A stretch of DNA of 64,000 nt from the NCBI GenBank assembly GCA_914767715.1, contig OU612067.1:30480162-30544161 (forward strand), read 5' to 3'. The notes beneath the pieces are model-generated. The model was given only the letters and a program-made list of their open reading frames with translations, did not search any database and had not been told where the DNA came from. The translations under genes were made by a program, and so were the position numbers. Source of the stretch: Membranipora membranacea. Its lineage: Eukaryota; Bryozoa; Gymnolaemata; Cheilostomatida; Membraniporidae. Within the stretch, counting starts at the first letter, position 1; the number at the start of each line of letters is the position of its first letter. Shown here in pieces: positions 23,900 through 35,404 of this stretch.

Positions 23900-25100
23900 T
23901 CCCAGAAACAATTTGAATAATCGAAGCCATCTTGAGGGGTTTGAGCCCTATTTGGAAAGGGATTAACAAGCAATTGGCTACAGTAACAATTGAATTTTAG
24001 GGACATCATATATTATCATTTCTGATCCCTACTGGAATTGATACTGTTCTGCAATTATTTTGACTGAAGGATAGACAGAGCAAGTACCATCACTTGGCAT
24101 TTAGATCTAAAATTGCAGTTGGGTATGGGGGCTCTCTATGGCATGGTACTGGTAACACCACTACATTTAATGAGCAGATTTTTTAAGAAGGAACTCGTAT
24201 TATAGCTAAATATCAAAACTGTATGATAGTATGGTATTATGCTATGAAAATTTATCCAAAAGAAGGAGATGATAGCATTGAGTTTTATATACGTATCTGT
24301 TTGAATTATGATTATACCTTTATGCTCTGTCACATCCCCCTGACCAGGTCCGATAACCTATCCTCGAGCTCTTCATAAGAGTTGATAGCGCCTGGTCCTC
24401 CAAGTAGTAGGTCAATCTCAAAATCAATCTGAAACAAGAGATAACACAATAGAAAAAAAATGGAAATGGAAATCAAATGGTTTATAGGGCTGCAGTATTA
24501 TAATATGAAGTTGATTCCTCTTGCCATTTCAATTCGATTCTAGCCGCCCAAATCGAAATCCCTCATAGTTCTGAATATTCCTTCTATAGTGTTATCGTTT
24601 GAATATAGCTCCCACTAAGGTATAGGCCTACTGAGACTCACATTCTTGGGTCAGCCTAGCCTTTGCTACCCCTCCCCTGTCGTTAAACAAGTATTGTCAT
24701 GACCGGTCAAGTTCATTTTGCCAATGTTGCATGTGAGTAACCTGGAATTTCCAAGGGAGATGTTTGGGAGTAAATGACAGAACAGGTGATAAGATTCAAG
24801 TCAACAGTAGATATAAATATTCCCCATCAATGTATTCTTTTGATTCCAAAGTTCCACCATCACTCCTCTTATCAACAGAAATCATGTGAGAAAAAAACTA
24901 CTTGTGCTTTTGTTCAAGGTCTAATAATATGAGAAGTTATCTTACCTGAGTCTAGCCAGTGTGTTTTTGTTGCATAGCTACACTTTTTGTAATACACACT
25001 CGCTTGGAATTCATCAACACCTGCTAAATGACCATAGCATGGCCCTCTGTTTCTATTCCATGACTTCAGCATAGTTTTCGTTCACTTCTATGTCACGTCC
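23900..25100. other. No gene recognised
   Basis: AT-rich sequence between the unknown minus-strand gene fragment and the LINE 3' region. A short minus-strand open stretch near 24340-24430 (contains DLLLGGPGAINSYEELEDRL) looks protein-like and could be an exon, but I cannot join it to anything. Confidence 0.35.
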
Positions 25101-25432
25101 TGCAATATAATATTATCTAAAAAAAGAGGAATTTTGTACATCACTGATGTAAACTTGTACAAAAGTTAAATTGTACAACAGACATTATACATGATACTTC
25201 TAAGGGTACCGACTGTCACAGATGTGCAGTTATATTACAGGCTTCCTGTATGACTCTTAACACTTTCTTGGAGTATGTTATGTTTTTAATACAGCCAACT
25301 GAAAAGAACCTTTTACATCCCGCAAGAGGTTGCGTTGGGTCAACCAACTATAAAACATAGAAGCATATAACAAATATATCACGAAGGTCACAAAATATAA
25401 TATAAAGCTCACAGTATTTACAAAAGGCTGGT

Positions 25433-28069
25433 CTAGAATTGCAGAGTTGGTGGTAAGACGGTTGCAGTGAGTTGCAATGTTGTTGCAATGTTGTAAGAAA
25501 GAAAGTCAGGTGCAATCAAACGCAAATTTTGAAAACCAAAAATACAGGTGAAATGACCAGTAAGGAGAGGAAAAGGAATCAGACCAAGAGATGTATGTAA
25601 ATCTCTTGTATGTATTAGATGATATGGTATGTGGTTGACATTTGCTATTAGGCGGAAAGCCCTCTTTTGGAGCAAGTATATTCTTTCAAGAATATATTGT
25701 GGTGATAGGTTGCCATATATGCGGATGCCATATATCATATGACAAAAGACATACTGGAAATAAAAGTTACGAGATGATTTACTATCTAGGATTGCCCTGC
25801 ATTTCTGGAATAATGCCAAACTTTTGTTTATTTTGGTACAAATCTGGTCTACATGATCGTCCCATGTCAATGAGTCATTCAAAGTAAAACCAAGGAGTTT
25901 GGTATTGGCATTTCGGTTTAGTCTTTTATGGTTAATTTTTAGATCTAAATCTAGAGATGTGGCTCTATGAGAGGGTGGTACAAGCATATAGTGAGATTTT
26001 TTTATGTTTATCAACATCCTTTTATTCCTACACCAACTTTCTATCAAGTGTAGATCAGTATCACATAAATCATTAAGTGTATCAAAGTCGTCAGATTTTG
26101 ATACAAAAACTGTATCATCAGCGTTGGCAAATTCCTTGGTATGTAATGTGTAGGATAAAAGATCATTGACGTATATGAGGAATAAACTTGGTGCCAGAAT
26201 TGAGCCTTGGGGGACACCAATGTCTATTGGAAGAATTTTTGAACTTTTTGCACCTTGTTGTATAGCTACAAATTGTGTCCTATCTGTTAGGAAAGATTTT
26301 ATGAGAGAGTGCAGTTTGCCCGTTATACCGTACATTGTCAATTTTTTCAGAAGAATTTTATGGTCGACACAGTCAAAAGCTTTTTTGAAATCAAAAAACA
26401 TCATAGCAACAAAGTGACCATCTGATCTTGCTGACAAACAGTCAGAAATGAGTTTGTGTAGGGAATCAACACAGGAATAACCTTCTCTAAATCCGCATTG
26501 TAATTTGTGAAGAAGTTTGTTTGTGGTGAGATATTTTTGAATTTGGGAATTCACATGTTTCTCAAAAATCTTAGATAGCACAGGAAGTATTGATATAGGG
26601 CGATAATTAGATGGATCTTTGATGTCTCCACCCTTATGAATAGGAATTACACTTGCGGTTTTCCACTGTGAAGGAAATACACCCTCTATTAATGCTCTAT
26701 TTAACATGTCAGTTACAATGTCGCATATGTAAGGCCATGTTTTCTTCAAAACCTTAACAGATATACCATCATGACCAGTTGCTTTATTGTCAGAAGTGTT
26801 TTTTAGATATTTGAAACAAATTTCTGGAGTAAACCGAGTCAATTGAGAAAACGTTTGGGTTGTCACTGGTCTAATCATGTTATATTCATGGGACTCAGGG
26901 ATGTCTTTGGTTATGGATTTTGCAATTGATGTAAAGTGTCTGTTCAATTCATCAGGGGATAAACCACCGATATTGACCATCGGTGAAATTTTAGTTTGAT
27001 TGATTCCTAAAGCTTCCCAAACAGGTTTGGTGTTATTTTTGTTATTTTTAATTATATCTGAAATAACCGATTTTTTCTTCTTCTTAATCAAATTTGTAAC
27101 ATAATTGCGTTGAATTTTGTATTCTTCCCATTTGCCCTCTCTCTTCAATCTATCACGCAAATGCATGTGTGATTTTACCTCATCATCTAACCATTTGGGC
27201 AGTTGAGCAGTTTTTACAAATCTTTTCTTGGTGATGACAAGTGTTTTGATTAATGAACTATAGGTGTCATTAAATCTTGCATACATATGGTCTACAGTAT
27301 TCTCACACAATACATCATTAAAGTGACGACCTGAAAAAAGGTCATGTATATTCTGGTTTGTAAATTTGGAATAGTCATTGAATTCAAATGATGTTCTTTT
27401 TGCTTTTACCTTTAATGTGGAAAATAAAATTTTAATGAAAACTAAGTAATGATCACTCATTCCATATTTTATATTTCCACCCTCTGACATGTCTGAGGGC
27501 AGATTTGTGTATATGTGATCGATCAGGGTGCTGGATGTTTCTGTAACTCTTGTTGGCTCCGAGATCAATTGTCGGAAGGAAAAAGATTTAACAATATTCA
27601 ACCACTTTCTGTTGCTTCTTTGTTCAAGGATGTTGATGTTAAAATCTCCAAGTATAATCATTTCATTATACATTGAAAAAGCTTTTTCAAAGTATTCGTA
27701 AGCAAGATCATACCATGCGGACATGGAGTTGGGAGGCCTGTATATAAACGAGACTAAACAACATTTATTTGTACTTGGCTTTACTTTGATAGTTATAGAC
27801 TCAGGCATGCTATTGTCAAAATCTGCAAGATGTTTGAATTGCACGGATTCATGTATGTATACAATGAGACCACCACCGTAACCATATCCCCGATCTCTCC
27901 TAATCACCTGATAACCTGGCACCGCATAAACACCAACACCATCATGCTCATTCAAAAATGTTTCTGCTAATCATCGAGTTGCAAATTTACGTTGATGCAA
28001 AATTGATTTTATCTCCTCTATTTTGCTGGTGATTCCACGGACATTCAAAAATGCAAATTCAGAATTCAT
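25433..28069 (-). pseudogene. LINE ORF2: APE endonuclease plus reverse transcriptase
   Basis: The ATG at 28069-28067 overlaps the ORF1 stop as TAATG. The frame runs 878 codons with one in-frame TGA at 27971-27973 (codon 33). The endonuclease domain shows an ET-FLN motif, YGGGLIVYI, IYRPPNS, GDFNINIL, IDHIYTN and SDH near its end. The RT has NYRPISILPVLSK, FREGYSCVDSL, FFDFKKAFDCVDH and GVPQGSILAP. At the active site it reads NADDT (Asn codon 26123-26125) where the family has F/YADD. After it come KLLGFTLNDSLTWDDHV and the C-terminal tail. The architecture fits the Jockey/CR1 group of non-LTR retrotransposons: nicking of target DNA, then copying of the element RNA. The stop and the Y-to-N change suggest a recently dead copy. 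No RNase H or zinc knuckle is evident. Confidence 0.9.
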
Positions 28070-29607
28070 TATCTCATTTGCTCAAATTGACATTTAACAC
28101 TTTGTGATTGGAGACAAATGCCATTTTTAATAGAAAAAAGAAAATCATCATGAGAATGGAACTTAAATTTGAACATTCTCATTGGTTTGCCCTCCTTAAA
28201 AATTCTTTCTGATGTAGCATGAGGGTAGAGCACTTTTATATCATTTATTACAGTGCTGTCCTCAGCATCTAGTGGGACACCATTCAACATACCCATATTT
28301 TCTGTCAGGGACCTCGGGTCGATTGTTTGGCGTATACTTGATCCACCAAATAGATCAGTGTTCCATTTGCGTAGGATGTTGTTTCTCGTTTCTTGGTGGT
28401 TGAACTGTATCATAATTTTGGGTTTGTTTGTATTGAAGTTATATCTGGTAACCTGTTCTATTATGATTGGCCCAAAGGTTTTGTTGAGGGTGCGTCTGGT
28501 GGTATCTTGGTTAAAGTTGCTGTAGGTCATGGAGTCCTTCTTAATATCTATGACAAGATTGTCTATAGGGAGGAAACTGTTGTCTATTTTTTGTTCTTTT
28601 GGGGGCTGTGTTCTCATGCTGGTTCGATTGTTGTTGTTCGTTGAGGAAGTTGATGGCAGATTAAGTTGCTGATGATTAGAGTTAGCCCAGTGTTGTGCTG
28701 ACGCTGTTTGATTGTTGGGAGAAACTTTTTCATGTGGTGAGGAATTTGAATTGCATTCCAATTTACTTGTTAGATGTTTGTTGATGCTGGTTTCAAGTTG
28801 GTCGAATTGATGTTGTATTTGATCGGTTATTGGTTGTTGGTCAACAAGTTTCTGTATTAAAGTGCTTTGTTGTTTAACTTTATTTTCTAGCTCCGAGATT
28901 TTGCTCATCATGACGCTGATGAGGCTTTGGATATTGATGCATGATTCACATGTGTTGCCTGATGTTCTTTGATGATTGTGAGAGCTGGTGCTTTCCATGG
29001 CAACTGATGTGCTGGAGCTTTGATTGGACGTGTAGCCGTTTTCCAGACTTGGTAGTTGAACTTCTGCCGCATTCATGCCTTGCTCGGATGTAATGAATTC
29101 TTTACATTTCTGTTGAATAGTGGCATTCAATGCATTTATAGTATGTTCAGGAATGCCGTTGATAAGTTTAGTGTAGTGGTCAAGGAAAATATCTTTGTCC
29201 TTAATACCATTGACAAGTATGGTAGATGTTGTATTATAAAAGTTCGCAGTGTATAAAGATTTTTTTCCTTTCTTCTTGGTTTTAACTGTGACCACTACAG
29301 CGACTACAGTTGTTTTTGTTTGATCCCGGTTGGTCTGTAAAGAGGTGTAAAGTCCTTGCTCTTTTAACGAGGACTGGAAGTTAGCTTTGACAACCTCGTA
29401 TGTTGCAGAATTGCACACCAGTATGATTTGAATGTTGTCAAGAGTACCTTTGATTTCGATGCTGTTGTCTTGAGTTGTCGAATCCAACTTTTTTTGAAGT
29501 GCTCTGAGTTTGTTTAAATAATACGGAATTTCTTTTTTGTTTTCTTGCTGATCGTCATCTTGGTCATCTCGCTTCCGCTTTTTAGAACTTAAAGCACTGT
29601 CTTCCAT
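28069..29607 (-). CDS. LINE ORF1 (RNA-binding, coiled coil)
   Basis: An uninterrupted 512-residue frame upstream of ORF2. The N-terminus has a nuclear-localisation-like SKKRKRDDQDDDQ. A CESC pair lies at about residues 218-221, directly followed by a heptad coiled coil (ISELENKVKQQSTLIQKL). A Gln/Ser/Asn-rich linker follows, and the C-terminal 160 residues have the alternating pattern of an RRM-like fold (FNTNKPKIMIQF, then HATSERIFKEGKPMRMFKFK). ORF1 proteins of this kind bind element RNA and form multimers in the ribonucleoprotein particle. The stop TAA shares its last base with the ORF2 ATG. There is no CCHC knuckle, unlike the other ORF1 remnant at 31813-32906. This is the longest intact frame in the window after ORF2. 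Confidence 0.82.
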   Translation of the reverse strand: MEDSALSSKKRKRDDQDDDQQENKKEIPYYLNKLRALQKKLDSTTQDNSIEIKGTLDNIQIILVCNSATYEVVKANFQSSLKEQGLYTSLQTNRDQTKTTVVAVVVTVKTKKKGKKSLYTANFYNTTSTILVNGIKDKDIFLDHYTKLINGIPEHTINALNATIQQKCKEFITSEQGMNAAEVQLPSLENGYTSNQSSSTSVAMESTSSHNHQRTSGNTCESCINIQSLISVMMSKISELENKVKQQSTLIQKLVDQQPITDQIQHQFDQLETSINKHLTSKLECNSNSSPHEKVSPNNQTASAQHWANSNHQQLNLPSTSSTNNNNRTSMRTQPPKEQKIDNSFLPIDNLVIDIKKDSMTYSNFNQDTTRRTLNKTFGPIIIEQVTRYNFNTNKPKIMIQFNHQETRNNILRKWNTDLFGGSSIRQTIDPRSLTENMGMLNGVPLDAEDSTVINDIKVLYPHATSERIFKEGKPMRMFKFKFHSHDDFLFSIKNGICLQSQSVKCQFEQMR

Positions 29608-29649
29608 ATATTATGATATCCAGTAATTATTTACAATTTTTAATCAAGA

Positions 29650-31800
29650 GAGAGAGAATTTTTCACAAGCAGCTTGTCAGCACGATGTCACGCACAACAA
29701 ATTATTTATCATGATTATCCATATTAGTATCCATTTTAATCAAACTTTGACTAGTGGTGTTGACCTTAGCAACTCACCTGGCGCAACCTGTCATTTCTTT
29801 TTGACAGCTCTTGTGGTGTTTTATATAAACGCCAAAACTCTTTTGTGGGATCAAGCGGAGGTATGGCACTACAGTGTGGTGTTAGCCTGCTGATTTTGTT
29901 TTATCGCTATAACAAGTCGTGAACCCTATGAAATGTAACATGATCGTAAGTTCCAATGCATATAAACAGTAGGATGGAAATAAAACTTGACAATTACGAA
30001 TGTATATCGAATGCTTAATAAATGTATATCAACACTGGAATTCGCTTGCTTATCAGCGACAAAAATGCTTAATAAATGCACGGATTAATATTTGCAACCT
30101 TAATATTAAGGTTGCAATTAGACATCAACAAAAGATAAAACATTTACTGACCTGTGCCTCATTAATCCCAATCTTTTGGTTAATTCTTTGAATTACTGTT
30201 GAATGATTGCATTAGAAAACTTGCTAAACAGCTTGATAATAAGTTCTTCTTGCTACATGCTGCTATGGAATTATATTGACAACTGGCTTGAGGACAGTCT
30301 TTTCTCTCCCAGCTGGATATATCTTGGTTATTATTGGTCAAAACACATCAGGCGATGCCCAACAAAGACCGAGGACAGGACCCCACCGCAGACAACAGGT
30401 CGCCACTGCACGATAAGGCAATCGAATCATCAAGGGAATGATAATTGAAACATAAACAATTTTGGAGCCAATTGATGAGCAAAGCAGTTACATAAACACA
30501 GTTGCGGGAGTGGGAAATTTGATAAAGTAATAAAATTTTATTGCTGCTGGGTGTCAGTAATCATGAATCAATAGGCTAACCTTTTCGAAGGTTGGAATTT
30601 CACTACAGCTCTAGTCTTCTTACTAAATTCTAAAATATATGAGACACATAGGTAACCGACCTATACGGATAGACCTGGCACATTGTATCAGCAGTAGGTT
30701 TCATTACCAGGGTGCAAATCATTCCGAAGAGATAAATAGCTTGCTTAGCACCACTTTAAAAAAAAAACTTACTAACTTACCCGGTAAAACCTTTCTCTTC
30801 GCTGGTTCTCCTCTAGGAGCAAAACGCTCTACAAAAAAGTGGCAACTTATCACATGCAAGTGTTGGAAAAACACAAAGATAATATCATTTAAGATAAGCG
30901 CTAGAATTCACACATGGAACTCCACAGCCAAAATGAATACCTCTAGCTGGCAGGTAATGACTGATAGTCAGGCAAATAACCTCGAAATACATCAATAATC
31001 CTCAGCGGAAGCTACTCCATAGCGACAAACCTGTTGATCTCTCGGTTGCCTCAACCAGTTTCATCAAATCCGGGTCACAAGGTCTCGTACTACAAAAGTC
31101 GATCAAATAATCATTATCACCAAGTAGCGTCAGTTATGAAGGAGTTATCCTCTTTTCAACACAGAGAAGATAATTCCATCAGTTAAAACAAATTATGATT
31201 TTGCTGTCTAGCAGAGTTCTCAATCTCCCTCAGGTCAAAAACTATACAATATATAGGTGAATATACAAATACTATTACAACAGTAGCGAGTTGATGTATG
31301 AAGAATGGAAACTCATTGCAAAGGTACTCACATGATCTTTCTTTTACAGCAACACCTTCAATCATATAAATTTTATCCCATGCAAAATCAGAGACTTTAT
31401 AAATTTACACATGCAGATTGTTATTGGCAAACATGGTAGTTGATATATCTTCTGATCTAGCACCACGCTTTTCTATGTTGCAAAGGCTCAAGGCATCTAA
31501 TGAATAGATAGGCCCTACTCAAACCTGGGTAGAGAAATTGCAAAAATAAAAATTGAGATTAAGGTTAAATGTTAGGTTAAAGATTGTCCGGTTTGATAGA
31601 GCTGACAACTTCCATTTTGGCGATTTTGGTGATATGAATATAATTGAGGACAGAATGACAGCCTATCCCAGGCTAGATGAGATGACAGCTTGTCAAATAA
31701 CTCGCCCTATCTTGAATTAATGACGATCTCCTGAAATGAGAGGCAACCCCCTGAATTTACCCATGGTAAAACAAAGGGGTTTAGATAAAAGCATGGTTTA
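29650..31800. other. No gene recognised
   Basis: Stretch between two LINE-derived regions. Open frames are short and have no recognisable motifs on either strand. Part of it may be the 5' untranslated region of the LINE at 25433-29607. Confidence 0.4.
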
Positions 31801-31812
31801 CAAATACGAGCG

Positions 31813-32906
31813 GCTGATTGAGGATCAATTTTCATCATTTCGACAGGTATCAAGGGGATGACCATCTCCACAGTCCCTACAGGTCTGGGGGCTGTTACAT
31901 ACCTTTGCTATATGGCCATACTTCCAACATCTGAAACACTGTGTGTATATAACACGTGGGTTTTCTGGAGTGATAGGAGCTCGATAGTGGTAATCATCTA
32001 GGGGAAGACCGACTGCACAAGCACCCTCCCTTTGAGTCTCACTGGCAAAGAATATCTTTATGGTTTCTAAGGACCTCTCACCCTTCTTTACACGAACAGC
32101 CTTAGAACCTGGATATTGGGACTCTACGAGCTCAGTGAGTTCATGATCTTCTATTTCAACGGGGACATGTTAAGCGAATCCTACGATTGAATTTCGATCT
32201 TTGGTCGTATTCCTCACTTTTGAGGAGCTTAGGTTATTCTCGTCCCATTTGGAGAGAACTTCTTCTTTCATGGCTGTGCTTGTTAACTGGACCAAGTATT
32301 TAGGATTTCTCTCACCAGATCTAGATATGTTTTGAACAACTCCTTGTCCAGATGTTTTGTTTATTAGCTGTCGTATCTCTCTATCAGTTTTGGCTTGCTC
32401 TTTGAAGTCGTATATGACTAAGGTGTTTTCAGGTACAAACTTCTGGTTGTTCCCAGTTGGCTGAGGTCTTTTCATCTCTGAAGGTGGCGTTGCTGCTCGA
32501 GGTGTTGATTCCCAGCCTCTTTGGTTACCTGAGTTTTTCTGCTCATTTTGAGTGCTTCACCAGCATTTCTTTGTGTGTTTCTAATTGCACTGGAGATCTG
32601 AGCACCAAATGTCTTGATTTGTTTTTGGTCTGTTTCTATGACCTCCAGTCGACTGCATATTTGTCTCAAAAGATCCTTATCTGAGTCAGGTAGTGGTAGA
32701 CGGGAAGATTGCTGTGGGGCTATAGCCTTTTTGAGCTGGGCAATCTCTTCTTTTAGTTGGCCTATGGTAGTGACTGCTGTCTGGAGCTGATATTTTAGAT
32801 CTGAGATTACATCACGGCATGAAGAGCAATTGTTGGTCTGAAATGTTTTGTGAGCTACAGAATGAATTTCAGGGCTCATATCTCCGTTCTTTTCGATGTT
32901 GAACAT
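31813..32906 (-). pseudogene. Second LINE ORF1 remnant with zinc knuckles
   Basis: A different LINE family from the one at 25433-29607. From 32906 the minus-strand frame has CSSC followed by a coiled coil (LKYQLQTAVTTIGQLKEEIA). After a shift near 32470 it continues with an RRM-like part (ENTLVIYDFKEQ, KYLVQLTS). After another shift near 32165 comes a second such part, then CFRCWKYGHIAKVC (CX2CX4HX4C) and CRDCGDGHPLDTC. This is the gag-like ORF1 layout of Jockey-type elements. The frame is broken twice and a TGA follows the knuckles. No ORF2 follows within the next few kilobases. Confidence 0.75.
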
Positions 32907-32997
32907 CTTCAGGCTTTCTTTGAATTTTCCAGATATTTTCTTATCACACCGACATTTAGGTCTCGTCTCTGTACCTCATCTACCATTCCCTTAGCTA

Positions 32998-33636
32998 TCA
33001 CATATATACCATAGTGTAGGCCCATGACAGAATAGTGCCATTATCATAAACCGTAATATACTTTGCCTGATCTATAGAGCCAAACTGGACACTTTTACCC
33101 CCAGACAGTCTTACAGCCTTCACCTTGAGATTACCACCAAGTAACTCAACCCAAACTTGTGAGAGCGTAGGGTGACTATAAACTGTGAAACAGTTAAGAA
33201 ATGAGCCAGTGATGTTGTTTTCATCAACATATGAATAGACAGCGTTGTCTTTTTTGACAACCTTTTTGTTAACACCATGATTTAGGATCCCCATGACATT
33301 GAAGTATGAATGTTTCACTATTCCCATGATTTCTACACATTTTTCCTTGAGGTGTGGTGAATTCCCATCTGGATGGAATTTTGTGCGTATTATCAGAAAG
33401 TGTGCCTTTAGAATCTCATAAAAGTTCTTTACAGAACTTTGCTGTGGGATTTTGTCCAGAAGCAAAACTTTCAGGAAAGCATTATCAGCTGAATCTGAAT
33501 GTTGGTTTCTTTCCCTGGTCAACTGCAGAGGCTCATGATTGACAAAGTCACTAACAGAGTACCTGCATGGACATTGAAATGGGTGAGCCTCGTGAGCCTC
33601 GTGGAATGCTCCATGTATATCCCGAAACTGATGCAT
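32998..33636 (-). CDS. Unrecognised 212-codon open frame
   Basis: An uninterrupted minus-strand frame, the longest unassigned one in the window. The N-terminus is rich in His and Glu (FHEAHEAHPFQC). The middle alternates helix-like segments and short loops, and the C-terminal third looks like beta strands (VWVELLGGNLKVKAVRL, then SVQFGSIDQAKYITVYDNG). No signal peptide or membrane segment is evident. It lies between a LINE ORF1 remnant and a Mutator-like fragment on the same strand, so a transposon origin is possible. I do not recognise the protein. Confidence 0.4.
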   Translation of the reverse strand: MHQFRDIHGAFHEAHEAHPFQCPCRYSVSDFVNHEPLQLTRERNQHSDSADNAFLKVLLLDKIPQQSSVKNFYEILKAHFLIIRTKFHPDGNSPHLKEKCVEIMGIVKHSYFNVMGILNHGVNKKVVKKDNAVYSYVDENNITGSFLNCFTVYSHPTLSQVWVELLGGNLKVKAVRLSGGKSVQFGSIDQAKYITVYDNGTILSWAYTMVYM

Positions 33637-33699
33637 TTTCCTTGGCTACCAATCCTCTCTACACACCTGTGTGCAATTTGTTCGCAAATAGAAACCCAG

Positions 33700-33991
33700 C
33701 CCCAGCTGAGTTCACCACAAACTTCCTGGTTTTCTGGTCACCAACAACTCAGTACAATGCCTTTCCCATACGCTTCTGAACTTGCCCAGTACATTCCAAC
33801 TCTTCAACATTAGTGTCATTCCCGTAGATGTCGTCACCATTCACCGATGTGAAGGCTTCGGTGTCTCCGTCTCCTAGATATTTGGTATATCGTATGCCAT
33901 ATTTGTCCTCAGACCGCCTAAAACTTGCAGCACCATCTGATTCCATCTTTCCTGCAGAGCCTTGATGGTTGATAGAGCAATCATGGCTCAT
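33700..33991 (-). pseudogene. Mutator-like transposase remnant B
   Basis: The minus strand encodes SINHQGSAGKMES, YTKYLGDGDTEAF and VQKRMGKALYGVV, the catalytic GDGD block and following helix of the Mutator-like family. At the DNA level it matches remnant A (about 21350-21630) closely, but here GDGD is intact where A has GDRD. A has one extra frame break. Only this 290-bp segment is present, and the upstream VSVDGTW block is missing. Confidence 0.75.
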
Positions 33992-33999
33992 TTAATGGT

Positions 34000-34555
34000 T
34001 ACACCAACCAAGGAGAACTGCAAGGAGCTTTATAAGATTATCAGACAGTACATTGTGTAATAAATAAATTTATCAGATATAGCTGAGATCTCATGTATTG
34101 TGACAAATACCAACAAACTAGTTAGTTACAAACTCTCAAAACAATGCATTTAATACGAAAATCATAGCTTGCGCAGTGTTTGAATTTTAACTTCCAGTAA
34201 ATAGTCGCAGGTACATATAAAATTGATATATTGTATATATGTATGAATCATAATATATTGTGCACAAATATTTCAATATCTAGTTTTACTACACACATAT
34301 TGTATGTACATAATTTACCCAGACTAGCACAATCAAAAAAGTTAAATAAAGAATTGATAGCTTGTTAACTTTCGAAATGTAAACCTTCCCAAAAATATTT
34401 TATTTTCAGACATGTCATGTACAGTTGTAGCTAATGTCAATGCAGAGTAGCGTTGCCATTTTATCCTCTTCACATGTATTAATTATCAGATTTTAGCCAC
34501 AGTATATTTTGTTTTTATTGAGACTGGTCTGTATATAAATAAACATATTGTCCAT
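34000..34555. other. AT-rich, no gene recognised
   Basis: Low-complexity AT-rich sequence without protein-like frames or recognisable repeats. Confidence 0.5.
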
Positions 34556-34558
34556 ATG

Positions 34559-34757
34559 TTAGCGCATTTCATCAAGCCGTCCCAGAATGGCCTCGGCAGA
34601 AGGCCACCACTCGTGTTTGTACTCCATCAAGCTGGATAGCAGTTTCTGCGTCAGCGGTGGCAGAATCTTGTGAGTGCTAGGCAGCTGATTGTCATATATC
34701 TCCTTTGTCACACGCACGTTTTTCCCTTGTATTCTCACGGTCTGTGTTCCCCATGCT
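34559..34757 (-). CDS. Possible terminal exon of an unknown gene
   Basis: A minus-strand stretch of 66 codons opens behind a pyrimidine-rich acceptor region (about 34758-34780) and ends in TAA. It contains GKNVRVTKEIYDNQLPSTHK, then QKLLSSLMEYKHEWWPSAEA and ends GRLDEMR. The composition is that of a normal soluble protein. Frames at 35405-35922 on the same strand (Ser/Thr/Pro-rich, then a coil with MREMRANMLEQQKA, broken by a possible frameshift or donor near 35712) may belong to the same gene. Transposon-associated gene or host gene cannot be decided. Confidence 0.35.
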
Positions 34758-35404
34758 CTTTAATCTAAAACAAAAGTAATTGTTAAAATCTGCTGAGCAA
34801 GATGAGTAGAGAATGTAGAGGAAATATCAGGTAGAAATTAATACAAATTTCCTTCTGCAGCTCGTTCCAAGGTTGCCAAGCTTGAAGATACCTCATTCTG
34901 AATTTGTCTCGCTCCCAGAATCTCTTTCATGTTGATAAAGTAAGGCCATGTTACTGCTTCTAAATTATAAGCAAAGACTTAGTGTTGACCTAAATTCTTA
35001 GCAATCTGATAAAAATCAACTCCATGAGTTGAGTAATGAGGTGCGTCTTATACAATAAGGACAAGGAGAGCAAAGTTGGTTGTTTAAAACTAAACTCACC
35101 ACAATCTACAAGAAATACTAAGACTACTACAAGATCTGAAAAAGTAACAAACAAATAATTTACAGAAACTGGTTTTGTTGAAATCTGAAAAGAAATACAG
35201 TAATACAAAGTAAATGAAAAGAGAGTAAGATAATTTGAGACTGAGAGCTGAGTAGTTGGACGTGTTGTATGAAAAAATACAGTTATAAAAAGTTACTGAG
35301 ACTGCGACTGTCAGGATGTGGAAATGTATCACAGTAATACAAGGTAACAAGAAAGTAAAAAACTAGTATCACAATTTAATTGGATCTTGCAACAAACTAA
35401 TAAT

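Larger units (their letters stand above)
25433..29607 (-). mobile_element. Non-LTR retrotransposon (Jockey/CR1-like), near full length
   Basis: ORF1 and ORF2 stand in the normal order on the minus strand with a 4.2-kb coding body. The 3' untranslated part should continue below 25433, perhaps to about 25100, and the 5' part above 29607. I could not define either end: there is no clear poly-A or microsatellite tail and no target duplication visible. Confidence 0.8.
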
